64,000 nucleotides of DNA from Methylobacterium sp. J-088. GTDB lineage: Bacteria; Pseudomonadota; Alphaproteobacteria; Rhizobiales; Beijerinckiaceae. The stretch covers positions 1 to 64,000 of the forward strand of contig NZ_JAKSYH010000209.1 in the NCBI RefSeq assembly GCF_022829295.1, in the 5' to 3' direction. The position numbers and the translations under genes were made by a program. Positions 26,727-35,371 of this stretch are shown one piece after another (positions within the stretch are counted from its first letter, which is position 1; each line of letters opens with the position of its first letter). The notes beneath the pieces were generated by a model. That model had not been told where the DNA came from and searched no databases. It worked only from the letters and a program-made list of their open reading frames with translations.

Positions 26727-28028
26727 ATGCACATCGTCGACCGACGTTTGAACCCGGGCGGCAAGAGCCTCCCCAACCGCCAGCGCTTCCTGCGCCGCGT
26801 CAAGGACGTGGCCCAGCGCGCCGTGCGCGAATCCGCCCGCGAGAAGGACATCAAGGAGCTGGGCAAGGACGGCCGGGTCTCGGTGCCGGCCGATGGCGTG
26901 CGCGAGCCGCGCTTCTCCCGCCAGCCCGGCACCGGGCTTCAGGACCACATCCTGCCGGGCAACAAGACCTACGTGGAGGGCGATACGATCGAGCGGCCGC
27001 CGGGCGGCGGTGGCGGGCGCGGCTCCGGCGAGGGCGGGGATGGCGGCGAGAACAGCGAGGATGCGTTCCGCTTCGTGCTCACCCGCGAGGAGTTTCTGGA
27101 GCTGTTCCTCGAGGACCTGGAACTGCCGGACCTCGCCAAGCGGCGGCTGGCAGTGGTCGAGACCGAGGGCCTGCGCCGGGCCGGCTACACCGTGACGGGC
27201 TCGCCCGCCAACCTCGCGCTGACCCGCACCCTTCGCAATTCGATGTCCCGGCGGATCGCCCTCAAGCGACCGAAGCCCGAGGAGGTCGCGGCCCTGCAGG
27301 CGAAACTCGACGCGCTGTCGGAGGGTGACCCCGAGCGCGCGGAACTGGAGCAGGCGCTGCTGAAGCTGCGTGAGCGGGCCAAGCGCATCCCGTATGTCGA
27401 CCCGCTCGACCTGCGCTTCCGCCGGTTCGAGCCCTATCCGCGGCCGATCGCGCAGGCGGTGATGTTCTGCCTGATGGACGTGTCCGGCTCGATGACCGAG
27501 CACATGAAGGACCTCGCCAAGCGGTTCTACATCCTGCTCCACATCTTCCTGACGCGCCGCTACCGGCACGTGGAGATCGTGTTCATCCGCCACACCGACC
27601 GGGCGACCGAGGTGGACGAGGAGACCTTCTTCGGCTCCCGGGAGACCGGCGGCACGCTGGTCTCGTCGGCGCTGGTCGAGATGAAGCGCATCATCGCCGA
27701 GCGCTACGACCCCAACGACTGGAACATCTACGCCGCGCAGGCCTCGGACGGCGATAACGTCTCCTCGGATGGGCCGACTTCCACGGAGCTCTTGCGAGCG
27801 CACATCCTGCCGGCCTGCCAGCACTTCGCCTACTTGGAGGTGGGCGACGAGAACGGTCCGCGCGCCGGCTTCGTGGAGCACCGCACCACCCTCTGGCGGA
27901 CCTACGAGGCGATCGCCAAGGCGGGCGGCCCGATCGCCATGCGCAAGGTCAACCACCGGCGCGAGATCTACCCGGTCTTCCGCGAGCTGTTCGGCCGCCA
28001 GGATGCGCGGGCGGAGGCGGAGGCCTGA
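26727..28028 (+). CDS. yeaH: YeaH/YhbH family protein (DUF444)
   Basis: A 433-residue DUF444 protein, partner of PrkA/YeaG in stress survival. The N-terminal part starts IVDRRLNPGGKSLPNRQRFL and contains a Gly-rich segment around residues 92-108. The C-terminal half is a von Willebrand A domain with the MIDAS motif DVSGS (FCLMDVSGSMTEHM) and RRYRHVEIVFIRHTDRATEV. It is the middle gene of the prkA-yeaH-spoVR set and is 34 bases from the spoVR start. Confidence 0.94.
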   Translation: MHIVDRRLNPGGKSLPNRQRFLRRVKDVAQRAVRESAREKDIKELGKDGRVSVPADGVREPRFSRQPGTGLQDHILPGNKTYVEGDTIERPPGGGGGRGSGEGGDGGENSEDAFRFVLTREEFLELFLEDLELPDLAKRRLAVVETEGLRRAGYTVTGSPANLALTRTLRNSMSRRIALKRPKPEEVAALQAKLDALSEGDPERAELEQALLKLRERAKRIPYVDPLDLRFRRFEPYPRPIAQAVMFCLMDVSGSMTEHMKDLAKRFYILLHIFLTRRYRHVEIVFIRHTDRATEVDEETFFGSRETGGTLVSSALVEMKRIIAERYDPNDWNIYAAQASDGDNVSSDGPTSTELLRAHILPACQHFAYLEVGDENGPRAGFVEHRTTLWRTYEAIAKAGGPIAMRKVNHRREIYPVFRELFGRQDARAEAEA

Positions 28029-28062
28029 TGGCGGCGCGCGCATCAATCGATCGGGAGGCCGC

Positions 28063-29634
28063 ATGACGCTCGTGAAGGCACGCACGCCCCAGATCATCTC
28101 CGGCAACCAGAAACCCCTGTTCATCGGCAACGACTGGGATTTCGACACGATCCGACGCATCCACGACGCCTGCGAGGCCATCGCCGGGCCGCAGCTCGGC
28201 CTGTCGTGGTATCCGAACCAGATCGAGATCATCACGGCCGAGCAGATGCTTGACGCCTACGCGTCGATCGGCATGCCGCTGTTCTACAAGCACTGGTCGT
28301 TCGGCAAGCACTTCGCCCAGCACGAGGCCGGCTATCGCCGCGGCCTGATGGGGCTCGCCTACGAGATCGTCATCAACTCCGACCCGTGCATCTCCTACGT
28401 GATGGAGGAGAACACGGCGACGATGCAGACGCTGGTCATCGCGCACGCCGCCTTCGGTCATAACTACTTCTTCAAGAACAATTATCTGTTTCGGCAGTGG
28501 ACCGACGCCGAAGGTATTCTGGACTATCTGGATTTCGCCAAGGGCTTCATCACCCGCTGCGAGGAGCGCTACGGTCATCAGGCGGTGGAGCAGGTGCTCG
28601 ACGCTGCGCATGCGCTGATGAGCCAGGGCGTCCACCGCTACCCACGCAAGAAGCGGCCCGACCTCGCCTCCGAGCAACGGCGCGAGCGCGAGCGGATCGA
28701 GCACGGCGAGCAGATCTACAACGATCTTTGGCGCACCCTGCCGCAGAAGATCGGCACCGTGCGGCCGGACGTGGCGGCGGAACGGCGCAAGGCGCTCCTC
28801 GAATTACCGCAGGAGAACATACTTTACTTCCTGGAGAAGGTCGCGCCGCGCCTGCGGCCATGGCAGCGCGAGATCCTGCGCATCGTCCGCTTGGTCGCCC
28901 AGTATTTCTATCCGCAGCGCCAGACCAAGGTGATGAACGAGGGCTGCGCCACCTACAGCCACTACCGGATCATGAACGCCCTGTCGGAATCGGGACAGAT
29001 CACCGAGGCGGCCTACCTCGAATTCCTGCAATCCCACACCAACGTCATCCGGCAGCCGAACTACGACGACCGCTCCTACGGCGGTCACAACCCTTACGCG
29101 ATCGGCTTCGCGATGATGCAGGACATCGCCCGCATCGTGGAGCAGCCGAGCGACGAGGACCGGGCTTGGTTCCCGGAGATCGCCGGCACCGGCGACGCCA
29201 TGGCGGTGTTGCGCGATTGCTGGGAGAATTACCGGGACGAGAGCTTCATCCAGCAATTCCTGTCGCCCAAGCTGATGCGCGACCTGCGCCTGTTCCACGT
29301 GGTCGACGACCCCGACGAGCCGGAATTGCGCGTGGAGGCGATCCACGACGAGCGCGGCTACCGCAAGATGCGACGCTCCTTCGCGCGTCAGTACGACGTG
29401 GCGTGGCTCGATCCGGATATCGAGGTGGTGGATGTGGATCTCGAAGGGGACCGCCGCCTGATCCTGCACCACAAGGCGATCAACAAGATCACCCTGCAGA
29501 AGGACGACGCCAAGCGGGTGCTGCAGCACCTCGCCGACCTCTGGGGCTACGACGTGGTGCTCAAGGAGGTCGAACCGGCCACCGGCACGGTGCTGGGCGA
29601 GATCACAGCCAGCGCGCGGCCGATTTTTTTCTGA
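28063..29634 (+). CDS. SpoVR family protein
   Basis: A 523-residue SpoVR-like protein, homologous to B. subtilis SpoVR and E. coli YcgB; the biochemical role is not settled. Conserved stretches include WYPNQIEIITAEQMLDAY, PLFYKHWSFGKHF, HAAFGHNYFFKNNYLF and MNEGCATYSHYRIMN (a His/Glu-rich core suggesting metal binding). The start at 28063 has GGGAGG ahead of the ATG. It closes the prkA-yeaH-spoVR operon and ends close to an R1 palindrome that may act as its terminator. Confidence 0.93.
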   Translation: MTLVKARTPQIISGNQKPLFIGNDWDFDTIRRIHDACEAIAGPQLGLSWYPNQIEIITAEQMLDAYASIGMPLFYKHWSFGKHFAQHEAGYRRGLMGLAYEIVINSDPCISYVMEENTATMQTLVIAHAAFGHNYFFKNNYLFRQWTDAEGILDYLDFAKGFITRCEERYGHQAVEQVLDAAHALMSQGVHRYPRKKRPDLASEQRRERERIEHGEQIYNDLWRTLPQKIGTVRPDVAAERRKALLELPQENILYFLEKVAPRLRPWQREILRIVRLVAQYFYPQRQTKVMNEGCATYSHYRIMNALSESGQITEAAYLEFLQSHTNVIRQPNYDDRSYGGHNPYAIGFAMMQDIARIVEQPSDEDRAWFPEIAGTGDAMAVLRDCWENYRDESFIQQFLSPKLMRDLRLFHVVDDPDEPELRVEAIHDERGYRKMRRSFARQYDVAWLDPDIEVVDVDLEGDRRLILHHKAINKITLQKDDAKRVLQHLADLWGYDVVLKEVEPATGTVLGEITASARPIFF

Positions 29635-29659
29635 CTTGGATGACGACAACCTGGCGTTT

Positions 29660-29683
29660 CCCTCCCCCCTCGACGGGGGAGGG
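29660..29683. repeat. R1 palindrome after spoVR
   Basis: CCCTCCCCC (29660-29668) pairs with GGGGGAGGG (29675-29683) around a 6-base loop. It resembles the other R1 copies and lies 26 bases after the spoVR stop, where it could serve as a terminator. Confidence 0.5.
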
Positions 29684-29735
29684 TGCGTGCGGGAGGCGGC
29701 GTGTTCTGAACAACTAACCCGTACTGCATGACACA

Positions 29736-30164
29736 ATGGCCGCCACGACCCTCACCCTCGAAGAGACCAGCGATTTCCTCGACCGTGAATTCCCGCAGAT
29801 GCAGGCGGGCGGCCGGGCCTATCACCTTGAGGCTGTGGGATCGCTCTCGGCCCGGATGCGGCTGGAGGCGCACGAGCGGTTCCTGCGCCCCGGCGCGACC
29901 GTCTCGGGGCCGGCCATGATGGCGCTGGCCGATTACGCCCTCTACGCGGCGATCCTCGCCAATATCGGCCCTGTCGCTCTCGCGGTGACCACGAGCCTGA
30001 ACTTCAACTTCCTGCGCAAGCCCGCCTCGGGGGATCTCCTGGCCGAATGCCGGCTGCTCAAGCTCGGCCGGCGGCTCGCGGTGGGCGAGGTTCTGATCAC
30101 CGCGGACGGCAACCCCGACCTCGTCTGCCACGCCACCGGGACCTACTCGATCCCACCGCGCTGA
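29736..30164 (+). CDS. PaaI-family thioesterase
   Basis: A 142-residue hotdog-fold thioesterase similar to PaaI and YdiI. The typical core is present: LRPGATVSGPAMMALADYAL, then VALAVTTSLNFNFLRKPASG and LLAECRLLKLGRRLAVGEVL. The catalytic-region acid is in MALADYAL. The acyl-CoA substrate cannot be told. The start at 29736 begins MAATTLTLEETSD. It is the last plus-strand gene before the ribE-ribD-nrdR-glyA run on the minus strand. Confidence 0.85.
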   Translation: MAATTLTLEETSDFLDREFPQMQAGGRAYHLEAVGSLSARMRLEAHERFLRPGATVSGPAMMALADYALYAAILANIGPVALAVTTSLNFNFLRKPASGDLLAECRLLKLGRRLAVGEVLITADGNPDLVCHATGTYSIPPR

Positions 30165-30194
30165 GCGCGCGCGGCGTTCCGCATTTCAAGTCAT

Positions 30195-30240
30195 GGTTTC
30201 GAAAGGTCGAGACCTTTCGCGGGTCCAGGGCGGAGCCTTG
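30195..30240. repeat. R2 element, partial copy (copy A)
   Basis: GGTTTCGAAAGGTC, GACCTTTCGCGGG and CAGGGCGGAGCC match, in reverse orientation, the right end of the full R2 copy at 50426-50562. The match ends after about 46 bases, so this is a truncated copy. It lies between the paaI-like gene and ribE. Confidence 0.7.
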
Positions 30241-30266
30241 GAGACCATCTCGGGGCGAACAAGCTG

Positions 30267-30887
30267 TCAGCCCCGTGCCTCGGCGAGCCGGGCTGCGTAG
30301 CGGGCGATCAGATCGACCTCCAGGTTCAGCCTGTCCCCGGCGCGCCGCTCGCCCCAGGTGGTGACCTGCAGCGTGTGCGGGATCAGCAGCACCGAGAATT
30401 GGTCGTCCTGGACCGAATTCACGGTGAGCGAGGTGCCGTCGAGGCAGACCGAGCCCTTCTCGGCGATGAAGTGTTTCACGGCGGCCGGCGCCCGCAAAGT
30501 GAAGCGTTCGCTGGCCCCCCAGGCATCCGCTGTGACGCTTGTGCGCTCCACGATCTCGGCGAGGCCATCGACATGGCCCGTGACCAGGTGGCCGCCGAGT
30601 TCGTCGCCAACCTTGAGCGAGCGTTCGAGGTTGATCCGCGTGCCCGGCGCCCAGGAGCCGACCGTGGTGCGCATCAAGGTCTCGGCGGCGGCGTCCACCG
30701 CGAAGACACAGCCGCCCTCGGCCGGCTCCACCGAGACCGCCGTGAGGCACGGGCCCGCGCAGGCGATCGAGGCGCCGAGCGTGATCGTGGTGGGGTCGTA
30801 GGAGGCCTGGATCACAATCCGGCGCAGGTCGCCTTCGCCCGAGACCGAGACCACCGTGCCGACGGCGCTGACCAACCCGGTGAACAT
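30267..30887 (-). CDS. ribE: Riboflavin synthase alpha subunit
   Basis: Dismutates two 6,7-dimethyl-8-ribityllumazine molecules to riboflavin. The 206-residue protein has the two-fold repeated beta barrel, beginning MFTGLVSAVGTVVSV, with GASIACAGPCLTAV in the first half and KGSVCLDGTSLTVNSV in the second; GHLVTGHVDGLAEI lies between. It is 3 bases after the ribD stop and almost certainly in one transcript with nrdR and ribD. Confidence 0.95.
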   Translation of the reverse strand: MFTGLVSAVGTVVSVSGEGDLRRIVIQASYDPTTITLGASIACAGPCLTAVSVEPAEGGCVFAVDAAAETLMRTTVGSWAPGTRINLERSLKVGDELGGHLVTGHVDGLAEIVERTSVTADAWGASERFTLRAPAAVKHFIAEKGSVCLDGTSLTVNSVQDDQFSVLLIPHTLQVTTWGERRAGDRLNLEVDLIARYAARLAEARG

Positions 30888-30890
30888 CGC

Positions 30891-32000
30891 TTACGTCCTG
30901 TTGCGTTCGTAGGTCACGGCCGCGTCGGGTCCGAGCTGGAGCCGCTCGGCCTCGCGGAACCGGTCACTTGCCAGAGCTTTCGCCAGGGCGGGTCCCAGCG
31001 CCGGAAGGCCCCCGGCCGGCCCCAGCTCCACCGGCCCGGTGACCAGCGTGCAGGTATCGATCAGATCGGCGCGCGCCAGCGCCTCTGCAAGGCGGGGCCC
31101 GCCCTCGCTGCACAGGCGGGTCAGGCCGCGCTCGCCCAGATGCGCCAGGGCGGCCGGAAGGTCGATCCCGCCGGCCGCGTCCGCCGGCACGGTGGCGACC
31201 TCGACGCCCAGCGCCTCCAGGGCGCGCTTGGCATGGGCCGGGGCGGAGCGGGTGGTCAGCACCAGCGTCGGCGTGTCGCGGGCGGTCCGGGCGAGCACGC
31301 TCGCCGGCGAGAGCCGCAGATGCGTGTCGAGCACGATCCGCAGAGGCGAGCGCCCGGTGAGTCCCGGCAGCCGTACGGTGAGCGACGGATCGTCGGCCCG
31401 GGCGGTGCCGATGCCGATCAGGATCGCGTCGGCATGGCCCCGCCAGAGATGGACCGCCCCATCGGCCACCGGCCCGGTGATCCGCAGGCGCTCGGGACCG
31501 GCCGACGCGCAGAAGCCGTCGCGGGTGCGGGCGAGCTTGAGGTGCAGGGCCGGCCGGCCCCGCGTCACCCGGGTGATGTGGCCGAGATGGTCGCGGGCCG
31601 CCTCTGCCCGCATCAACCCGGTCTCGACCGTTACCCCCGCCTGCCGCAGGAGATCGTGGCCGCGCCCCGCCACCCGCGGGTCGGGATCCTCCAGAGCGCT
31701 GACCACCCGGGCGATCCCGGCGGCCAGGATCGCGTTCGTGCAGGGCGGCGTGCGGCCGTGATGCGAGCAGGGTTCCAGGGTGACGTAGAGGGTCGCGCCC
31801 CGGGCGGCATCCCCCGCGGCGGCGAGCGCCAGGGGCTCCCCGTGCGGGCGGCCGCCCGGCGCCGTGGCCGCCGTCCCGAGGATGCGGCCTGTGGCGGGCT
31901 CGACCACGACGGCACCGACCGACGGGTTCGGCCAGGTGCTGCCGAGGCCCCGCCGGCCCAGGGCGAGGGCGAGGCGCATGAAGGTCGAATCGTCGCTCAT
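30891..32000 (-). CDS. ribD: Bifunctional riboflavin biosynthesis deaminase/reductase
   Basis: A 369-residue enzyme with an N-terminal zinc deaminase (PHGEPLAL and VTLEPCSHHGRTPPC, the zinc-binding His/Cys set) and a C-terminal NADPH reductase (RLRITGPVADGAVHLWRGHA, then DAILIGIGTARADDPSLTVR and LCSEGGPRLAEAL). It converts the pyrimidine from GTP cyclohydrolase II in two steps. The ATG at 32000 overlaps the nrdR stop as ATGA, fixing the start. Confidence 0.95.
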   Translation of the reverse strand: MSDDSTFMRLALALGRRGLGSTWPNPSVGAVVVEPATGRILGTAATAPGGRPHGEPLALAAAGDAARGATLYVTLEPCSHHGRTPPCTNAILAAGIARVVSALEDPDPRVAGRGHDLLRQAGVTVETGLMRAEAARDHLGHITRVTRGRPALHLKLARTRDGFCASAGPERLRITGPVADGAVHLWRGHADAILIGIGTARADDPSLTVRLPGLTGRSPLRIVLDTHLRLSPASVLARTARDTPTLVLTTRSAPAHAKRALEALGVEVATVPADAAGGIDLPAALAHLGERGLTRLCSEGGPRLAEALARADLIDTCTLVTGPVELGPAGGLPALGPALAKALASDRFREAERLQLGPDAAVTYERNRT

Positions 32001-32530
32001 GTGCGACCGGAGCGGCGGCGTCCCGGGGCCTCGGGCTCCGGCTCCACCTCCAAGGCGGTCTCGGACCCCGGCAGCGGCGTGCCGTCGCCGAGTGTGCCGA
32101 GCAGATCCTCGAAATCCTTGGCCTCGCGGAAGTTCTTGTAGACCGAGGCGAAGCGCACGTAGGCCACGTCGTCGAGACCCTTGAGCCCCGCCATCACCAG
32201 CTCGCCGATCGCCTCGGAGGTCACCTCGGGCTCGCCGGCGCTCTCGAGCTGCCGGGTGATGCCGCTGACCAGCCGCTCGATCCGCTCCGGCTCGACGCTG
32301 CGCTTGCGCAGGGCCACGTCGATGGAGCGCTGGAGCTTGTCCCGGTCGAAGGGCACGCGCTTGCCCGAGCGCTTGAGGACCACGACCTCGCGCAGCTGCA
32401 CCCGCTCGAAGGTGGTGAAGCGGCCCGCGCAATCCGGGCAGACCCGGCGGCGGCGGATCGCGGCGCCGTCCTCGGAGGGTCGCGAATCCTTCACCTGGGT
32501 CTCGGAGCCGCCGCAATAGGGACACCGCAT
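31997..32530 (-). CDS. nrdR: Transcriptional repressor NrdR
   Basis: Represses ribonucleotide reductase genes by binding NrdR boxes when the ATP-cone holds ATP/dATP. The 177-residue protein has a zinc ribbon with Cys3, Cys6, Cys31 and Cys34 and the ATP-cone VVVLKRSGKRVPFDRDKLQR. An acidic Pro/Glu-rich tail of about 20 residues, ending in RRRSGRT, extends the C-terminus beyond the usual length of about 150. It is downstream of glyA, with a hairpin between them, and translationally coupled to ribD. Confidence 0.96.
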   Translation of the reverse strand: MRCPYCGGSETQVKDSRPSEDGAAIRRRRVCPDCAGRFTTFERVQLREVVVLKRSGKRVPFDRDKLQRSIDVALRKRSVEPERIERLVSGITRQLESAGEPEVTSEAIGELVMAGLKGLDDVAYVRFASVYKNFREAKDFEDLLGTLGDGTPLPGSETALEVEPEPEAPGRRRSGRT

Positions 32531-32550
32531 GGATTTCGATACTCAGGCAT

Positions 32551-32589
32551 GGAAACGGCCGCGGATCGGTGGGATCCGCGGCCGTTTCC
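32551..32589 (-). terminator. Hairpin between glyA and nrdR
   Basis: A perfect 17-bp stem (GGAAACGGCCGCGGATC and its complement) around the loop GGTGG, 45 bases after the glyA stop and 21 bases before the nrdR start. No T-tract follows on the minus strand, so it may attenuate rather than fully end glyA transcription, or protect its 3' end. Confidence 0.75.
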
Positions 32590-32633
32590 TAATCCACCGA
32601 AGGCCAGCCTGAAAGACCGGCCCCGTTCACGCC

Positions 32634-33938
32634 TCAGCCGTAGATCGGGAACCGGTCCGTCAGCGCATGGACGCGGGTCTTGACGTCGGCCTCGACCGCG
32701 CTGTCACCCGCCTCGCCCTTTGCGACGAGACCGTCCAGCACCTCGACGATGAAGCCGCCGATCTGCTTGAACTCGGCAACGCCGAAGCCGCGCGAGGTAC
32801 CGGCCGGGGTGCCGAGCCGGATGCCCGAGGTGATGGTCGGCTTCTGCGTGTCGAAGGGCACGCCGTTCTTGTTGCAGGTGATGTCCGCCCGCGACAGCGC
32901 GGCTTCCGCGGCCTTGCCGGTCAGGCCCTTCCGCTGCAGATCGACCAGCATCAGGTGGTTGTCGGTACCGCCCGAGGTGATGTCGTAGCCGCCGGACATC
33001 AGCGTGTCGGCGAGCGCCTTGGCGTTCTCCACCACCTGACGGGCGTAGATCTTGAACTCGGGCTTCAGCGCCTCGCCGAAGGCCACCGCCTTGCCGGCGA
33101 TGACGTGCATCAGCGGGCCGCCCTGAATGCCGGGGAAGATCGCCGAATTGAACTTCTTGGCGAGGGCCTCGTCGTTCGTCAGGATCATGCCGCCGCGCGG
33201 GCCGCGTAGCGTCTTATGGGTCGTCGTGGTGGCGACGTGGGCGTGCGGGAACGGCGACGGATGGACGCCGGCCGCCACGAGGCCCGCGAAGTGGGCCATG
33301 TCGACCATGAAGTAGGCGCCGACCGAATCCGCGATCTCGCGGAACTTGGCGAAATCCCAATGGCGCGGGTAGCCCGAGCCGCCGGCGATGATCACCTTCG
33401 GCTTATGCTCCTGCGCGAGCTGGGCGACCTGCTCCATGTCGATGCGCTGGTCGTCCCGGCGCACCGTGTAGGAAACCGGCTTGAACCACTTGCCCGAGAC
33501 GTTCGGCGGGGCGCCGTGGGTCAGGTGGCCGCCGGCCGCGAGGTCGAGGCCGAGGAAGGTGTCGCCGGGCTGCAGCAGCGCCAGGAACACGCCCTGGTTG
33601 GCCTGGGAGCCGGAATTCGGCTGCACGTTGGCGAAGCCGCAATCGAACAGGCGCTTGGCGCGCTCGATGGCGAGATCCTCGGCGATGTCGACGAACTGGC
33701 AGCCGCCATAGTAGCGCCGGCCCGGATAGCCCTCCGCGTACTTGTTGGTCAGCACGGAGCCCTGCGCTTCCAGCACGGCGCGGGAGACGATGTTCTCCGA
33801 GGCGATCAGCTCGATCTCATGCTGCTGACGGCCGAGTTCCTTGGCCACCGCCTCGGCAATCTCGGGATCGGCCTCGGTCAGCGGGGCGGCGAAGAAGCTG
33901 TTGGAGAAGTGCTTGTCGGCGGCGGTACCGGCGCTCAT
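32634..33938 (-). CDS. glyA: Serine hydroxymethyltransferase
   Basis: PLP enzyme that interconverts serine and glycine with tetrahydrofolate; in methylotrophs it also feeds the serine cycle, though the sequence does not show which role dominates. The 434-residue protein has the PLP-binding Lys242 in TTTHKTLRGPRGG, SENIVSRAVLEAQGS, and VDMAHFAGLVAAGVHPSP. Length and start are normal. It leads the glyA-nrdR-ribD-ribE run. Confidence 0.96.
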   Translation of the reverse strand: MSAGTAADKHFSNSFFAAPLTEADPEIAEAVAKELGRQQHEIELIASENIVSRAVLEAQGSVLTNKYAEGYPGRRYYGGCQFVDIAEDLAIERAKRLFDCGFANVQPNSGSQANQGVFLALLQPGDTFLGLDLAAGGHLTHGAPPNVSGKWFKPVSYTVRRDDQRIDMEQVAQLAQEHKPKVIIAGGSGYPRHWDFAKFREIADSVGAYFMVDMAHFAGLVAAGVHPSPFPHAHVATTTTHKTLRGPRGGMILTNDEALAKKFNSAIFPGIQGGPLMHVIAGKAVAFGEALKPEFKIYARQVVENAKALADTLMSGGYDITSGGTDNHLMLVDLQRKGLTGKAAEAALSRADITCNKNGVPFDTQKPTITSGIRLGTPAGTSRGFGVAEFKQIGGFIVEVLDGLVAKGEAGDSAVEADVKTRVHALTDRFPIYG

Positions 33939-34089
33939 GGTCTGCCTCTGTTCTGGTAGGGGCGATGCCCGGCCTTTCGTCGGCGTGCACGGGCGGGCGT
34001 TGAAGGCCCGATTTCTACACGGGCCGAACCCTCAGGCCAAGCACAGGCCTTTTTTCGGCCAGGATGAAAGAAATTGAAGGCGGCGCTCT

Positions 34090-34404
34090 TCAAAGCGCCA
34101 TGTTGGTCTCGATCAACACCGTCTCAGTCTCGAATGCGGCGGCATGCCACGCCCCGGCGGGAAAGTGGAACACGCTGCCGGCGGCGAACGGTTTGCGGCC
34201 CTGCTCGGTCTCCAGGATCCCGGAGCCCGAGACAACCTGTACGAACTGCTCGTGATCGTGGCTGTGGCGCGCAGCGGAGACGCCCGCCGGCACCACCACG
34301 CGCACGAGGCTCGCCCCCGCGCCCGGAATAGTGCGCTTGGCGACGCCGTTGGCCGCGATGCTTTCCGCCCGGTCGTCCCAGGCGGTCAGGTGGTCGGTTG
34401 TCAC
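34090..34404 (-). CDS. Small cupin domain protein
   Basis: A 104-residue single-domain cupin. Both cupin motifs are present: HSHDHEQFVQVVSGSGILET (metal-binding His/His/Glu) and FPAGAWHAAAFETET with the second-motif His. It probably binds a metal and a small ligand; the reaction is unknown. The GTG start at 34404 gives MTTDHLTAWDDRA. It is 151 bases upstream of glyA on the same strand. Confidence 0.85.
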   Translation of the reverse strand: MTTDHLTAWDDRAESIAANGVAKRTIPGAGASLVRVVVPAGVSAARHSHDHEQFVQVVSGSGILETEQGRKPFAAGSVFHFPAGAWHAAAFETETVLIETNMAL

Positions 34405-34501
34405 TGGGCTTCCCTGGCAGCCGGATAGGATCGAACGGGTACCGGCAGGAGATGCGGCTTGGATCCGCCGAGGCAACGGCCGCGGGGGCTGCGTCCCTGC
34501 G

Positions 34502-35254
34502 TCACCCGGTCCCGCCCTGGGGCGGGCGCCCACGCTTGGGCTTCGCGGCCTGCAGCTCGTGTGATCCGCCAGCCTGCGCGTCCCGGTGGCCGTCGGCCGG
34601 CGTCCCCGTCGAGGGCCAGAAGGTCTCGAACAGGTCCTGCATCGCCCGGATGTTGTTGCCCTGCACCTCGGCTCCGGTGCGCAGCATCTGCTGGAGCATG
34701 TCCGAGCCGCCCTCGCCGGGCTTCGTCCCCGGCGGCTTGGGCGCCGGCTTGGGGGCCAGGGGCTCGGCGACAGGCATGAACGCCTTGGCCATCTCGGCCC
34801 AGGCCGGTCCGAAGGGGAACGGCACCGGCGGGGGCGGCGCGCTCGCCCGTGTCTGGGCTGGCGCGGGCTGCGGCTGGTTCATCAGCACGTGGACGATGCT
34901 GGCTACCACGGCACCCGCCATCATCGGCAGCATCTGGCGCAGCACCTGCGCGCCGACGCCGCTCGTGGCCGAGGCCTGCTGCAACACCCCCTGCAGCAAC
35001 TGGGCCGAACCAAACATCTGGCTGAGGGGATCGAGCCCCTGACGCCCCGCGGGGCGTGCCGCATCGGGCAAGCCGAACATCCGCGCGAGGTTGCCCGGAT
35101 CCATGCCGACGCCGCGCTGGAGGCCGAGGGTCAGGGCGGGCATCAGGGCCTCGAAGGCGCGGGCCGTTTGTTCGGTCGTCAGGCCGAACTGCTGACCCAG
35201 GGCCTGGAAGCCGGCTTCGCCCTGGGCCTGGAACATCTCGAGCGGGTTGAACAT
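34502..35254 (-). CDS. DUF937-like protein
   Basis: A 250-residue protein resembling DUF937 proteins: FNPLEMFQAQGEAGFQALGQ, LTTEQTARAFEALMPALTLG, then a Gln/Met-rich region MLPMMAGAVVASIVHVLMNQ. A Pro/Ala-rich middle (about 130-175) separates the N-terminal domain from a helical C-terminus (DMLQQMLRTGAEVQGNNIR). The end KPKRGRPPQGG has an AT-hook-like KRGRP, which may be chance. Function unknown. Confidence 0.7.
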   Translation of the reverse strand: MFNPLEMFQAQGEAGFQALGQQFGLTTEQTARAFEALMPALTLGLQRGVGMDPGNLARMFGLPDAARPAGRQGLDPLSQMFGSAQLLQGVLQQASATSGVGAQVLRQMLPMMAGAVVASIVHVLMNQPQPAPAQTRASAPPPPVPFPFGPAWAEMAKAFMPVAEPLAPKPAPKPPGTKPGEGGSDMLQQMLRTGAEVQGNNIRAMQDLFETFWPSTGTPADGHRDAQAGGSHELQAAKPKRGRPPQGGTG

Positions 35255-35371
35255 GACGCCTTGATCCTGGCCCGGTCGGACCAGCCGGGATGGAGCATCG
35301 TGACCCGTCGCGCGGGGAAATACCAGTTCCCGCCCGCGGAACTTGTGCTCAGTGCGGCTCGACCGTCGTGT

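Noticed and set aside
24462..28235. Very long open frame opposite prkA and yeaH
   Set aside because: It runs across two well-identified genes and the gap between them; the product has the low-complexity look of an antisense frame.
30887..32530. FMN riboswitch upstream of riboflavin genes
   Set aside because: ribE, ribD and nrdR are separated by only a few bases or overlap, leaving no room, and no RFN-like leader was seen upstream of ribH.
34022..34060. Terminator between the cupin gene and glyA (T6 run near GGCC repeats)
   Set aside because: The potential stem is only four base pairs and the T-run lies in its loop, so it cannot work as an intrinsic terminator.
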